From the NCBI GenBank assembly GCA_937981955.1, contig CALJNA010000149.1, forward strand, positions 1-38,509: DNA of 38,509 nucleotides. Direction: 5' to 3'. This DNA is from an uncultured Granulosicoccaceae bacterium. GTDB lineage: Bacteria > Pseudomonadota > Gammaproteobacteria > Granulosicoccales > Granulosicoccaceae. A program made the position numbers and the translations under genes. The notes beneath the pieces are model-generated. The model ran no database searches and had not been told where the DNA came from. It saw nothing but the letters and a program-made list of their open reading frames with translations. Position 1 is the stretch's first letter. Every line of letters begins with the position of its first letter. Positions 1 through 6,981 of this stretch are shown here, in pieces.

Positions 1-2
1 CG

Positions 3-134
3 AAAAAGCCCGAACGTCTGGCTGATCACATGGATATTTTCATCGATGTGTTTTGTGATCGATTGAAACTATTAAATCTTGCTCCCAGGACCTTACAACA
101 GCGTGCTGCTCGGCACACTGCCCAGTGGGGATAG
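3..134 (+). CDS. C-terminal fragment of an unidentified protein (cut by window start)
   Basis: Reading from base 3 the frame stays open to a TAG at 132-134 and gives 43 residues with protein-like composition, rich in Arg, Leu and Asp and ending in RHTAQWG. The other two forward frames stop by base 66. No family can be recognised from so short a tail. The 5' part lies outside the window. A long imperfect hairpin follows directly, as would be expected at the end of a gene convergent with the next minus-strand gene. It could still be a chance open frame. Confidence 0.4.
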   Translation, partial: KKPERLADHMDIFIDVFCDRLKLLNLAPRTLQQRAARHTAQWG

Positions 135-170
135 CCTGATAACCAGCCCCACTCATCTGGAGCAGTTTTT
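117..170. terminator. Possible terminator hairpin between convergent genes
   Basis: ACTGC (117-121) pairs with GCAGT (162-166), and AGTGGGG (124-130) pairs exactly with CCCCACT (147-153). The structure is imperfect, with bulges, but five T residues (166-170) follow on the plus strand. It sits between the plus-strand fragment ending at 134 and the minus-strand gene ending at 169. Folding energy was not calculated. Confidence 0.35.
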
Positions 171-1359
171 ATGCTTCACGAACCATGCGATAAGCCGTGC
201 CAACACCAAGCAACAGGAACACGATTCCCACAATTCCAAAGTTTTGCATGACCGAAGTAAATGACGCCTCACTAGCGAATTCTTCCGACACCACCTCCTG
301 TAACTGACTCATCGTTTCCTCAAAGTCTGGCATTCCATCCATGTCTGCCACGGCAATAGCCATGTCCTCTCTAAACTCGTTGAGCTCTTCATCGCTGATT
401 TCAGTGACGCTATCCGAATTGGTATAACCGTAGTCGCTCATAAAGCGTTTTACAGAATAGTCGTCGTGCTGAACTTGCTGATACGCTGAAATTTCGTCTT
501 GATACTCCTGAAAGCCGGCATGTATCTCTTCGCGTAGTTCTCCATTAAACATGGAATCCACTTGTTCCATGTAGTATTGCTCTATCATGTATTTGCCACC
601 AATAATGGCAAATGCGGCTAACAGGGCACAGGCCACTGCAGGTGCCTCACCGCGAGCACCGAACATGACGGCTACAAAACCTATCGCGCCGCCAACCGCC
701 CAGGCAACAACGCCAAGCTCATAACCTGTGTGTATTGCAATTAGTTTCCAGACAAATGCCAAAATACAAGCAACTATTGCTGCGGCCCCAAGACCGACTA
801 CAACATTGCCTTCACTCTCAACGTTCCCGCTACGTCTTTTGTCAGCGTTATCTTTATTTGTCTGAGAAGAAGTTGTGTCCTCACCTCTAATACTGCGAGA
901 CGATTCCTTTAGCTTGTCAAATATAACGCCGCATTTAACGCATTCAGCCGCTTTGTTTTGCTCAAACTCGCACTTGGGACAAGCAAAGCCCTTCTTTACT
1001 TTAGTGCCGCTGGTACTGGGTATGCCTTGCTCAGACTCGGAATCTACTGGTAGCAAGCTAAATCCGTCGCTGGCGGGCGGTGTTACTTCAGTGTTTATGC
1101 TCTCATTGGCAGCAGGTGCGTTTGTTATCGCCGGTTCAATGAGTGTCGGCAAGCCGATCTTTTTCAGTTTGATTTGATAGAGCTCCGCCTGCTCCTGCGT
1201 TAACCCTTTTCTAATCAGCTTTTTCTTCTGGATGTATTCTTCTGCCTTCGCTTCACTAATACCAAAGATTTTTGCAAATTCCTGTTTAACAGGATTGGTA
1301 CTATCATCTGTATCCAAATGACCGGTGGAATAAACACTGAATTGCGCCTGATTAGACAT
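169..1359 (-). CDS. Zinc-ribbon membrane protein of unknown function
   Basis: A 396-residue protein. Residues about 25-75 form a Lys-rich helical module (FGISEAKAEEYI...KKGL...A) of the kind often found before zinc ribbons in proteobacterial membrane proteins. Cys pairs CPKC (127-130) and CVKC (140-143) make a four-Cys zinc ribbon. Three hydrophobic segments follow at about 184-258, then an acidic extracytoplasmic or cytoplasmic stretch, and a last membrane helix near 372-390. There is no catalytic motif. The start is supported by GGGAAAGGAG about 11 bases upstream of the ATG. The gene stands alone and divergent from the next ORF. I infer a small-molecule or envelope-sensing role only from the architecture; the function is unknown. 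Confidence 0.8.
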   Translation of the reverse strand: MSNQAQFSVYSTGHLDTDDSTNPVKQEFAKIFGISEAKAEEYIQKKKLIRKGLTQEQAELYQIKLKKIGLPTLIEPAITNAPAANESINTEVTPPASDGFSLLPVDSESEQGIPSTSGTKVKKGFACPKCEFEQNKAAECVKCGVIFDKLKESSRSIRGEDTTSSQTNKDNADKRRSGNVESEGNVVVGLGAAAIVACILAFVWKLIAIHTGYELGVVAWAVGGAIGFVAVMFGARGEAPAVACALLAAFAIIGGKYMIEQYYMEQVDSMFNGELREEIHAGFQEYQDEISAYQQVQHDDYSVKRFMSDYGYTNSDSVTEISDEELNEFREDMAIAVADMDGMPDFEETMSQLQEVVSEEFASEASFTSVMQNFGIVGIVFLLLGVGTAYRMVREA

Positions 1360-1538
1360 ACGACTGGTGACTCCTTTCCCGAGTGTCGATTTATCCGCTC
1401 ACCTTTACGTGAGACCAAATCCGTTTTTGTTGCACGTTTCAGGAATGGCGGCATTTTCCGAAGAAAATGAATGTTTAAGTGTGGTTCAGATCAATAAAAT
1501 GATGAAGTTTTTTCTTCACAAGCCTGAAATAATACTGT

Positions 1539-1571
1539 ATAAATAAACAGTAATGACATCTGTTTATTTAT
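1539..1571. promoter_or_regulatory. Perfect 12-bp inverted repeat in front of a small ORF
   Basis: ATAAATAAACAG (1539-1550) is exactly mirrored by CTGTTTATTTAT (1560-1571) across a 9-base spacer. It ends six bases before the ATG at 1578. It lies in the divergent region between two genes and could be an operator for a dimeric regulator or an mRNA hairpin masking the start. No regulator is identified. Confidence 0.5.
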
Positions 1572-1577
1572 TGTTGT

Positions 1578-1937
1578 ATGGATTCTCAGCAACAAGCTTT
1601 CCTGGAGCATATCGGCATGTTAATTCCGAAGTTATTCGATGCTATCCGGCTGGGTAACGTCAAGTCTGAGTACGTACTGGGCGATCGTATTATTGGTCGG
1701 CGGCAGGTGCGTTTAAAGCTGGTTGCAGAAGTGGTTGATCCGGGTAGCAATCCGCTGGCCACGCACAGTCAAATGCGCAAACAGTCTGGTTTAGCAGATG
1801 TACAGGGTAGATCATCCGACAAGCAACAAGCATCGGCCAGCGATGCAACGAGTACCCGAACATCATCGAATGCATCGCCAAACACGCCCGTTGGCCCACG
1901 CCGTGGACCACGACGCAAACATCCAATGTCGAGTTAG
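1578..1937 (+). CDS. Small hypothetical protein
   Basis: A 119-residue ORF that I do not recognise. Residues 1-55 look folded, with amphipathic helices (LEHIGMLIPKLFDAIRLG) and then a strand-like stretch (RRQVRLKLVAEVVDPG). Residues 60-119 are low-complexity, rich in Ser, Thr, Ala and Gln, and end in a basic tail (PRRGPRRKHPMSS). No Shine-Dalgarno sequence is seen; the start sits directly after a 12-bp inverted repeat. The downstream neighbour, past a tandem repeat, is flgM. It is not the length or composition of FlgN, which often accompanies flgM. It may be a real lineage-specific gene or a spurious ORF. Confidence 0.45.
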   Translation: MDSQQQAFLEHIGMLIPKLFDAIRLGNVKSEYVLGDRIIGRRQVRLKLVAEVVDPGSNPLATHSQMRKQSGLADVQGRSSDKQQASASDATSTRTSSNASPNTPVGPRRGPRRKHPMSS

Positions 1938-1950
1938 CCGGTCCCAGAAT

Positions 1951-2130
1951 AAGTGCTCATAAGGCAAGCGGTTCTAAGTCATACGCTCGTAACTTAATCG
2001 GTTGTAAGTTAAATGCTCATATCTCAAACGCTCATAACTCAAACGCCCATAACTCAAACGCCCATTACTTAAACGCTCATTACTTAAACGCTCATAACTT
2101 AATCGGTTGTAAGTTAAACGCTGGTGACCT
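1951..2130. repeat. Twelve-unit 15-bp tandem repeat
   Basis: The stretch divides exactly into twelve 15-base units with consensus AAACGCTCATAACTY. The centre (units at 2026-2100) is nearly identical from unit to unit. The first units and the two AATCGGTTGTAAGTT variants (1996-2010 and 2101-2115) are more diverged. Because 15 is a multiple of three, one forward frame stays open and would spell a five-residue periodic peptide (N-A-H-N-S/L), but no ATG, GTG or TTG start was found in that frame after the TAG at 1808-1810. The array lies between the small ORF and the 3' end of flgM. Confidence 0.85.
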
Positions 2131-2188
2131 GCAAGGGCTGACAAACCAATTGTGTCATCAGCCCGAACTCACTTACCAGAGGTGCAAA

Positions 2189-2467
2189 CTACTGATTTCT
2201 GTCGTGCTCAATGAACTTGTCAGCAATGCGGGATGGATTAATTTCGTATTCACCGGCAGCAATGGCTGCCTTGATTCGCGCCACTTTTTCAGCATCAAAT
2301 CGGCGGTTGCCGTGTAAATCCTGGTGAGTGGGGGTGTTTTCTTCTAACTGTTCATCCACTGCAAATGCGACTTCTTCCTGAGCCTTTGCTTTGGCTTTCG
2401 CAAGACGGACTTCATCCAGATTGGTCACTTTACTGCGGCCGCGCGAGTTTTTCTCACTTGGAACCAT
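2189..2467 (-). CDS. flgM: Anti-sigma-28 factor FlgM
   Basis: FlgM binds FliA (sigma-28) in the cytoplasm and holds it inactive until it is exported through the completed hook-basal body. The product is about 92 residues, the usual family size. The conserved C-terminal sigma-binding helix is visible as VARIKAAIAAGEYEINPSRIADKF, while the N-terminal half is charged and disordered-looking, as expected. Two ATGs are possible: 2476 and 2467. GAAGAGG abuts the first with no spacer but lies nine bases before the second, so 2467 is chosen. FliA is encoded 3.2 kb away in this window. The usual partners flgN and flgA are not adjacent. Confidence 0.85.
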   Translation of the reverse strand: MVPSEKNSRGRSKVTNLDEVRLAKAKAKAQEEVAFAVDEQLEENTPTHQDLHGNRRFDAEKVARIKAAIAAGEYEINPSRIADKFIEHDRNQ

Positions 2468-2876
2468 GTTGTACATCCTCTTCCCATCCTTATAGTGCCA
2501 CGGTTAGCCGCGATCTCTTAAGGAATTATTATTATTATTATATTTGTCAGCCTAATGCAGGGCAACATAAACGTCCTGCGCACCATATAGTCGATGCTTG
2601 TAGCTTCCATTGCTGACAAAGACGGAATCGGCCCTATCGTCAACTAATGTAACGCGCATTTTTGTTTGAGACGGGCAGTTCACAAAGCAGATTGAATCAG
2701 CCGCCGTTAATGCAGATACCGTCAGATTACGGCGCTCGAATGAGAATTGGTTAAGGCTATAAATGCGCTCTATTGAAAAAATCTTTCGTCAAATCTTTGT
2801 CTTATTCAGATCATCTTCTATCCTTTGGTGATGTAGTACACATATTTTGGTCGACTAAGGTCGCAAGAGAGCGGGA
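2468..2876. other. 409-bp divergent intergenic region flgM/fleQ
   Basis: No convincing gene is seen here. It holds an (ATT)n microsatellite near 2525-2541, the sigma-28-like element for flgM, and an AT-rich stretch before fleQ (2755-2860) where the fleQ promoter must lie. I could not identify a clear -35/-10 pair for fleQ. Confidence 0.6.
2625..2651 (-). promoter_or_regulatory. Possible sigma-28 (FliA) promoter for flgM
   Basis: Read on the minus strand, TACATTAG, an exact 11-base spacer and GCCGATTC resemble the FliA consensus TAAAGTTT-N11-GCCGATAA. The -10 core GCCGAT is intact, but the -35 is weak (four of eight). It lies about 150 bases before the flgM start. FliA control of flgM is known in enteric bacteria and pseudomonads. 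Confidence 0.3.
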
Positions 2877-4328
2877 ATGAGCGCGAAGAAAGAAGCAAAG
2901 AAAGTATTGATTGTGGATGCGAATGCGGAAAATTCGCTGCGTCTGACACATCAACTGGAATTTATCGATCACGACTCCAAAGTCCTCAGTTCACACGAGC
3001 TTCTGGACAGTCTTGGTGATCTGGCTGACTATCAGGCTATTCTGGTCGCGAATTTTCACGGCATTGTTGATTGGGCCAAGACGCTGACATCAAAGCATGC
3101 AGATTGTCCGCCCATGATACTGATGCTGGGTGATCAGCCAGCGGATATCAGCCAGCCCGAGATTGAGGAAACCTTCATTGGTTGCCTGAAATCCGACATT
3201 CGATACGGCTTGTTGTCGGATTTATTGCACCGGGCAGATGTGCGCGGCACGGCAACCACCGTTGTTAACAAGGAAGGTACGCAGAATCCTGAGTTGTTTC
3301 GAAGCCTGGTTGGGAACAGCAGGGCTATCGTGCGCGTACGCAAAATGATTGATCAGGTTGCCCCTACCGAAGCCACTGTGCTCATACTCGGTGAATCGGG
3401 TACTGGTAAAGAGGTTGTAGCCCGAAACATACACTATTACTCCAACCGTCGAAACAAACCGTTTGTGCCGATTAACTGTGGTGCGATACCCAGCGAACTA
3501 CTGGAGAGCGAGCTGTTTGGGCACGAGAAGGGTTCGTTTACCGGTGCGGTTGGTGCACGTGAAGGTCGTTTCGAACTGGCTGAAGGCGGCACGATATTTC
3601 TCGACGAAATTGGAGATATGCCGCTGAACATGCAGGTCAAACTGCTGCGCGTAATACAGGAACGTTCGTTTGAAAGAGTGGGTAGTAATAAGAGTATTAA
3701 AAGTGATGTACGTCTGGTTGCAGCAACTCACCGAAATCTTGAAACACTGATCGAGGATGGCACCTTCCGCGAAGATCTCTACTATCGCCTGAATGTGTTT
3801 CCGGTCGAGATGCCACCGCTGAAAAGTCGTGCGGAAGATCTGCCACTGCTGGTTAATGAACTGATAACCCGTCTGGAACACGAGAAAAAGTCTTCTGTTC
3901 GTCTTACGCCCGCTGCGATGATGGGGCTTTGTAACTACGATTGGCCCGGAAATGTTCGCGAGCTTGCTAACTTGATGGAACGCCTGACGATCTTGCACCC
4001 CTACGGCGTGGTAGATGTAAGCGATTTACCACCAAAAATTGCACCGCATGGTCGAGGCCAGAGCAGCACCGACTCAACTGATACGTCGGCCATGCCAATG
4101 GTCCAGGGAATGCCGGCAGCCCAGCTCAACAACAAGCCAAGATTGCCAAGAGACGGTCTGGACCTTAAGCAGCACCTGACAGATATTGAAATAAGTCTGA
4201 TCGAACAAGCGCTGGATGAGTGTTCCGGTGTTGTGGCTCATGCGGCGAACAGACTGAAAATCCGACGCACAACGCTTGTTGAAAAAATGCGTAAATACAA
4301 TATCCAGCGCCCTGAAGAGGTGTCGTAA
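2877..4328 (+). CDS. fleQ: Flagellar master regulator FleQ (sigma-54 activator)
   Basis: FleQ/FlrA proteins activate sigma-54-dependent flagellar genes and, in Pseudomonas, bind c-di-GMP. Residues 8-125 are a receiver-like domain with no phospho-acceptor Asp (AILVANFHG), typical of FleQ. The AAA+ domain has Walker A GESGTGKE (172-179), Walker B FLDE (241-244) and the sigma-54-contact loop as GSFTGA (219-224) rather than the usual GAFTGA. The C-terminal Fis-type helix-turn-helix (VVAHAANRLKIRRTTLVEKMRKY) closely matches known FleQ. Length (483) is normal. ATG 2877 follows AAGAGAGCGGGA, a modest ribosome site. It is alone on the strand; the FleQ antagonist FleN comes next, 448 bases downstream. 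Phosphorylation-independent regulation is inferred. Confidence 0.9.
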   Translation: MSAKKEAKKVLIVDANAENSLRLTHQLEFIDHDSKVLSSHELLDSLGDLADYQAILVANFHGIVDWAKTLTSKHADCPPMILMLGDQPADISQPEIEETFIGCLKSDIRYGLLSDLLHRADVRGTATTVVNKEGTQNPELFRSLVGNSRAIVRVRKMIDQVAPTEATVLILGESGTGKEVVARNIHYYSNRRNKPFVPINCGAIPSELLESELFGHEKGSFTGAVGAREGRFELAEGGTIFLDEIGDMPLNMQVKLLRVIQERSFERVGSNKSIKSDVRLVAATHRNLETLIEDGTFREDLYYRLNVFPVEMPPLKSRAEDLPLLVNELITRLEHEKKSSVRLTPAAMMGLCNYDWPGNVRELANLMERLTILHPYGVVDVSDLPPKIAPHGRGQSSTDSTDTSAMPMVQGMPAAQLNNKPRLPRDGLDLKQHLTDIEISLIEQALDECSGVVAHAANRLKIRRTTLVEKMRKYNIQRPEEVS

Positions 4329-4336
4329 TATCCAAT

Positions 4337-4363
4337 CGGGCAGGTGCACAACGCATCTGCCCG
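4337..4363 (+). terminator. Hairpin after fleQ
   Basis: CGGGCAGGTGC and GCATCTGCCCG form an 11-bp stem with one G-U pair and a five-base loop, beginning eight bases after the fleQ stop. No T-run follows, so it may be a weak terminator or an mRNA 3' end stabiliser. Confidence 0.5.
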
Positions 4364-4651
4364 CAGTCCTTCAGTATTCAGTTGCCAAGGCATCCCGGTT
4401 TTTTATCCGGGACGGCTATTTTGACACCCATGCGGTTTGTTCTTGCATCACGATCTCGTAGATGATGTAACGAACAGTTGGCTTTGATGGTTATACCTCT
4501 TCAAGCAACACTTCTAGCTTAAAAACAAGGCATGCTTCACATGCCAACTAAGCCTCTTTAAACGCGTGCCAACTCTAAATTGAGGTGCGTTTCCCAATTC
4601 TGATGTTCGTCCCCATAAGCGCTCCGGTATGCGCTCTATGTCCATGTTCAG

Positions 4652-4667
4652 TGGTTCGATGCTTGCA
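4652..4667 (+). promoter_or_regulatory. Sigma-54 (-24/-12) promoter candidate for fleN-fliA
   Basis: TGGTTCGATGCTTGCA matches the RpoN consensus TGGCAC-N5-TTGCA in the invariant GG (4653-4654) and GC (4665-4666) at the exact spacing, and in the whole TTGCA block. Predicted start near 4678, about 100 bases before fleN. FleQ, a sigma-54 activator, is encoded just upstream, which makes FleQ control plausible. Confidence 0.55.
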
Positions 4668-4776
4668 AATTTGACGCTCAGTTCTGATCGACCGTATTGC
4701 GGTAGAGCAGTGGTTATAGACGGTAGTTAAAAGCGCAAGAGGATCAAGACTTGTTGTTGGGCAGACCGGACAATAA

Positions 4777-5649
4777 ATGGATGTTTGTTGCGATATGAAT
4801 GCCTCTGTCGCCACTGATGTCGATGACAAACTTGTCCCAGTTCAAACAATCGCTGTAATCAGCGGCAAGGGTGGGGCAGGAAAATCCAATTTGGCTGTGA
4901 ATCTTGCTGTGTCCTTGAGTGAGCTTGGTCGTCGGGTTTTGTTGTTCGACGCGGACTTTACCAAAGGCAATGTTGATTGCCTGATGAATGTAAAGCCGGC
5001 ATTCAATCTTGCTCACGTTATGTCCGGTGAAAAGCAGTTGAGTGAAGTGTTAGTGACCGGTCCGGCGGGTGTAACCATCGTGCCCGGGTCGAATGGTGTC
5101 ATGGAAATGGCGCGTATGTCACAAATTCAACACGCAGGGTTGATTGGACTGTTCAGTGATCTCGGGATCGATGCCGACACAATGGTTATCGATAGCGCGA
5201 CTGGTTTATCAGATTGTGTGGTGAATAACTCACGAGCTGCGCGTGAACTGCTTCTGGTTGTGTGCGATGAACCAGCAGCTTTGCAAGATGCGTTTTCTAC
5301 GATAAGCGCACTAAACAGAAATTCAGGGGTTCGACGGTTTCGCGTTGTAGCGAATCAGGTGGAATCTTCTCAGCAGGGTTTAGATCTGTACTCCAAGTTG
5401 ACGAAACACACGGAGCGGTATCTGGATGTATTGCTCGACTACTGCGGTTCGATTCCATTCGACCCGCATATGCAGCAAGCAGTAAGGGAACAGCAGGTGG
5501 TAGTGCAAGCGCACCCGCGATCTGCTTCGGCAATGGCTCTCAAGAAGCTAGCCGCAAGGGTAGATAAATGGCCACGACCACAGAGTCCGGGGGGGCATGT
5601 GGAATTTTTCGTAGAACGGTTGATACAAACCGAACGCGAATCTCGGTGA
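4777..5649 (+). CDS. fleN: Flagellar number regulator FleN/FlhG (MinD-like ATPase)
   Basis: FleN/FlhG is a cytoplasmic, membrane-associated ParA/MinD-type ATPase that limits flagellar number and antagonises FleQ. The 290-residue product has the deviant Walker A SGKGGAGKSN (29-38), the DADFTKGNVD switch region and MVIDSATGLS as Walker B. The C-terminal half is the usual FlhG helical region. Length is close to the family norm. ATG at 4777 is the first in frame; a second Met at residue 7 is possible and neither has a strong Shine-Dalgarno sequence. It is followed after 13 bases by fliA, the usual order. Its normal partner flhF is not upstream. Confidence 0.88.
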   Translation: MDVCCDMNASVATDVDDKLVPVQTIAVISGKGGAGKSNLAVNLAVSLSELGRRVLLFDADFTKGNVDCLMNVKPAFNLAHVMSGEKQLSEVLVTGPAGVTIVPGSNGVMEMARMSQIQHAGLIGLFSDLGIDADTMVIDSATGLSDCVVNNSRAARELLLVVCDEPAALQDAFSTISALNRNSGVRRFRVVANQVESSQQGLDLYSKLTKHTERYLDVLLDYCGSIPFDPHMQQAVREQQVVVQAHPRSASAMALKKLAARVDKWPRPQSPGGHVEFFVERLIQTERESR

Positions 5650-5662
5650 GACGAAGACAATA

Positions 5663-6391
5663 ATGAATGCACATGCCATGTACAACGAGGTGGAAACCGT
5701 TGATCCGGATGGATTGGTTGCCGCCAATGCCAATCTGGTAAAACGTATAGCGTTTCACCTGATGAACCGATTACCGCCGAGTGTTCAGGCAGAGGATCTT
5801 ATCCAGGCGGGTATGATCGGATTGCTTGAAGCCTCAAGGCACTACGATCCTTCGCAAGGCGCAAGCTTTGAAACCTATGCTGGCATTCGTGTTCGCGGTG
5901 CCATGCTCGATGAAATACGTCGTTCCGATTGGACTCCACGTTCTGTTCACAGGAAGTCTCGTGAAGCTGCAGAGGTGCTGAGAAACCTTGAACAGGCAAC
6001 CGGTCGTGATGCAAAAGATGCAGAAGTGGCCGAGCTTCTTGGTCTTGATTTAAGCGCTTATCACTTGATTTTGACTGAAAGTTCTGCAGCTCATATCTTC
6101 AGTTTTGATCAGCCGGATGAGCATACGGGTGAAACCATTGCATTACCACAAAGCGATGAGACCACTCCAGGCGAACAGGTTGAGTACCAGTCGTTTCGTG
6201 ATGCATTGGCTGAAGCTATCAAGAACCTGCCGGAGCGTGAAAGTCTGGTTATGTCTTTATATTATGACGAAGATCTTAACCTCAGGGAAATTGGTGAGAT
6301 TCTGGGTGTCAGTGAATCTCGTGTTTGCCAGATTCACGGGCAAGCGCTGGTGCGTTTAAAGGCTCGTCTCGCAGAATGGACGCAACGGTAG
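5663..6391 (+). CDS. fliA: Flagellar sigma factor FliA (sigma-28)
   Basis: FliA directs RNA polymerase to late flagellar and chemotaxis promoters and is restrained by FlgM. The 242-residue protein shows region 2 (EDLIQAGMIGLLEASRHYDP then FETYAGIRVRGAMLDEIRRSDW), region 3 (RDAKDAEVAELLGL) and region 4 with the -35-binding helix-turn-helix (LNLREIGEILGVSESRVCQIH). These are standard FliA features and the length is normal. The start is 13 bases after the fleN stop, preceded by a weak ACGAAG ribosome site. It is co-transcribed with fleN and probably with the GYF protein that follows. Sigma-54 control through the promoter before fleN is inferred. Confidence 0.93.
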   Translation: MNAHAMYNEVETVDPDGLVAANANLVKRIAFHLMNRLPPSVQAEDLIQAGMIGLLEASRHYDPSQGASFETYAGIRVRGAMLDEIRRSDWTPRSVHRKSREAAEVLRNLEQATGRDAKDAEVAELLGLDLSAYHLILTESSAAHIFSFDQPDEHTGETIALPQSDETTPGEQVEYQSFRDALAEAIKNLPERESLVMSLYYDEDLNLREIGEILGVSESRVCQIHGQALVRLKARLAEWTQR

Positions 6392-6400
6392 GTTTTTTCT

Positions 6401-6847
6401 ATGGTCGCTGACGAATCGCAATGGTATGTGCAAAAAGGTTCCCGGGTTCAGGGACCTTACTCCACACATGAAGTAGGTCGATATCTGCTACTGGGTCGTG
6501 TTCGAAATACCGATCGAGTCAGTCGCGACGGTGAACTATGGGAACCTGTTACCCAAGTCCCCGAATTGATTCCAGAAGAGTTGCTTGATCTTGATACCGA
6601 TATTGGTTGGCAACGTTTCGTGAACGCACGTTCAAGAGAAGATCAGCGATCTGAAAGTAATGTGGTGTCTCCGGAACGTCGAACCGACCCGGATGCTATG
6701 CAAAAGCAGATTCGTGATGACTGGACCGTTGAAAAGAACACCGAAATGCAGGGTGCAGGTAGCTCAGCTTTGCCCTGGTCGCTTCTCGGCGTGACACTCG
6801 GTGCGCTGGGCATCGTGTTGTATCTCAACTCCACGGGCGGCGTCTAG
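6401..6847 (+). CDS. GYF_2-domain membrane-anchored protein
   Basis: A 148-residue protein beginning nine bases after fliA. Residues 7-55 carry a GYF_2-type fold (WYVQKGSRVQGPYS ... GRVRNTDRVSRDGELW), a small proline-rich-peptide or protein-interaction module. The middle is charged and low-complexity, and residues about 125-145 form one membrane helix (WSLLGVTLGALGIVLYL), so the GYF domain should face the cytoplasm. In other bacteria chemotaxis or motor genes usually follow fliA, so this gene may add an accessory function to motility, but that rests on position only. The ribosome site is weak (TAGG). Confidence 0.7.
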   Translation: MVADESQWYVQKGSRVQGPYSTHEVGRYLLLGRVRNTDRVSRDGELWEPVTQVPELIPEELLDLDTDIGWQRFVNARSREDQRSESNVVSPERRTDPDAMQKQIRDDWTVEKNTEMQGAGSSALPWSLLGVTLGALGIVLYLNSTGGV

Positions 6848-6932
6848 CCCTATTAGCCACGTCCCGGCAACAAACCGGATTACCTCGCCAATCGCGCCTT
6901 TTTGATAACTGATTCACAAAAAACGGACCGAT

Positions 6933-6948
6933 TGGAACACCGCTTGCA
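6933..6948 (+). promoter_or_regulatory. Sigma-54 (-24/-12) promoter before the GGDEF-like gene
   Basis: TGGAACACCGCTTGCA fits TGGCAC-N5-TTGCA with only one mismatch in the conserved positions and exact spacing. The predicted start, near 6960, is about 22 bases before the ATG at 6982. This is the best RpoN site seen in the window. Confidence 0.7.
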
Positions 6949-6981
6949 CTGAAGTAAGACCTTTAAAACGGACGGCTCGCT

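Larger units (their letters stand above)
4329..4776. other. 448-bp region between fleQ and fleN
   Basis: No supported gene is seen. It contains the hairpin after fleQ and a -24/-12 promoter candidate at 4652-4667. In many gammaproteobacteria flhF lies directly before fleN, but no trace of a GTPase reading frame is seen here. Confidence 0.6.

Noticed and set aside
1690..1926. Open minus-strand frame of 78 codons opposite the small ORF
   Set aside because: No ribosome site or recognisable domain; it lies entirely opposite the 1578-1937 ORF.
1811..2319. Forward frame through the 15-bp repeat, as a pentapeptide-repeat protein
   Set aside because: It is open for about 500 bases but has no ATG, GTG or TTG start in frame, and its 3' half is antisense to flgM.
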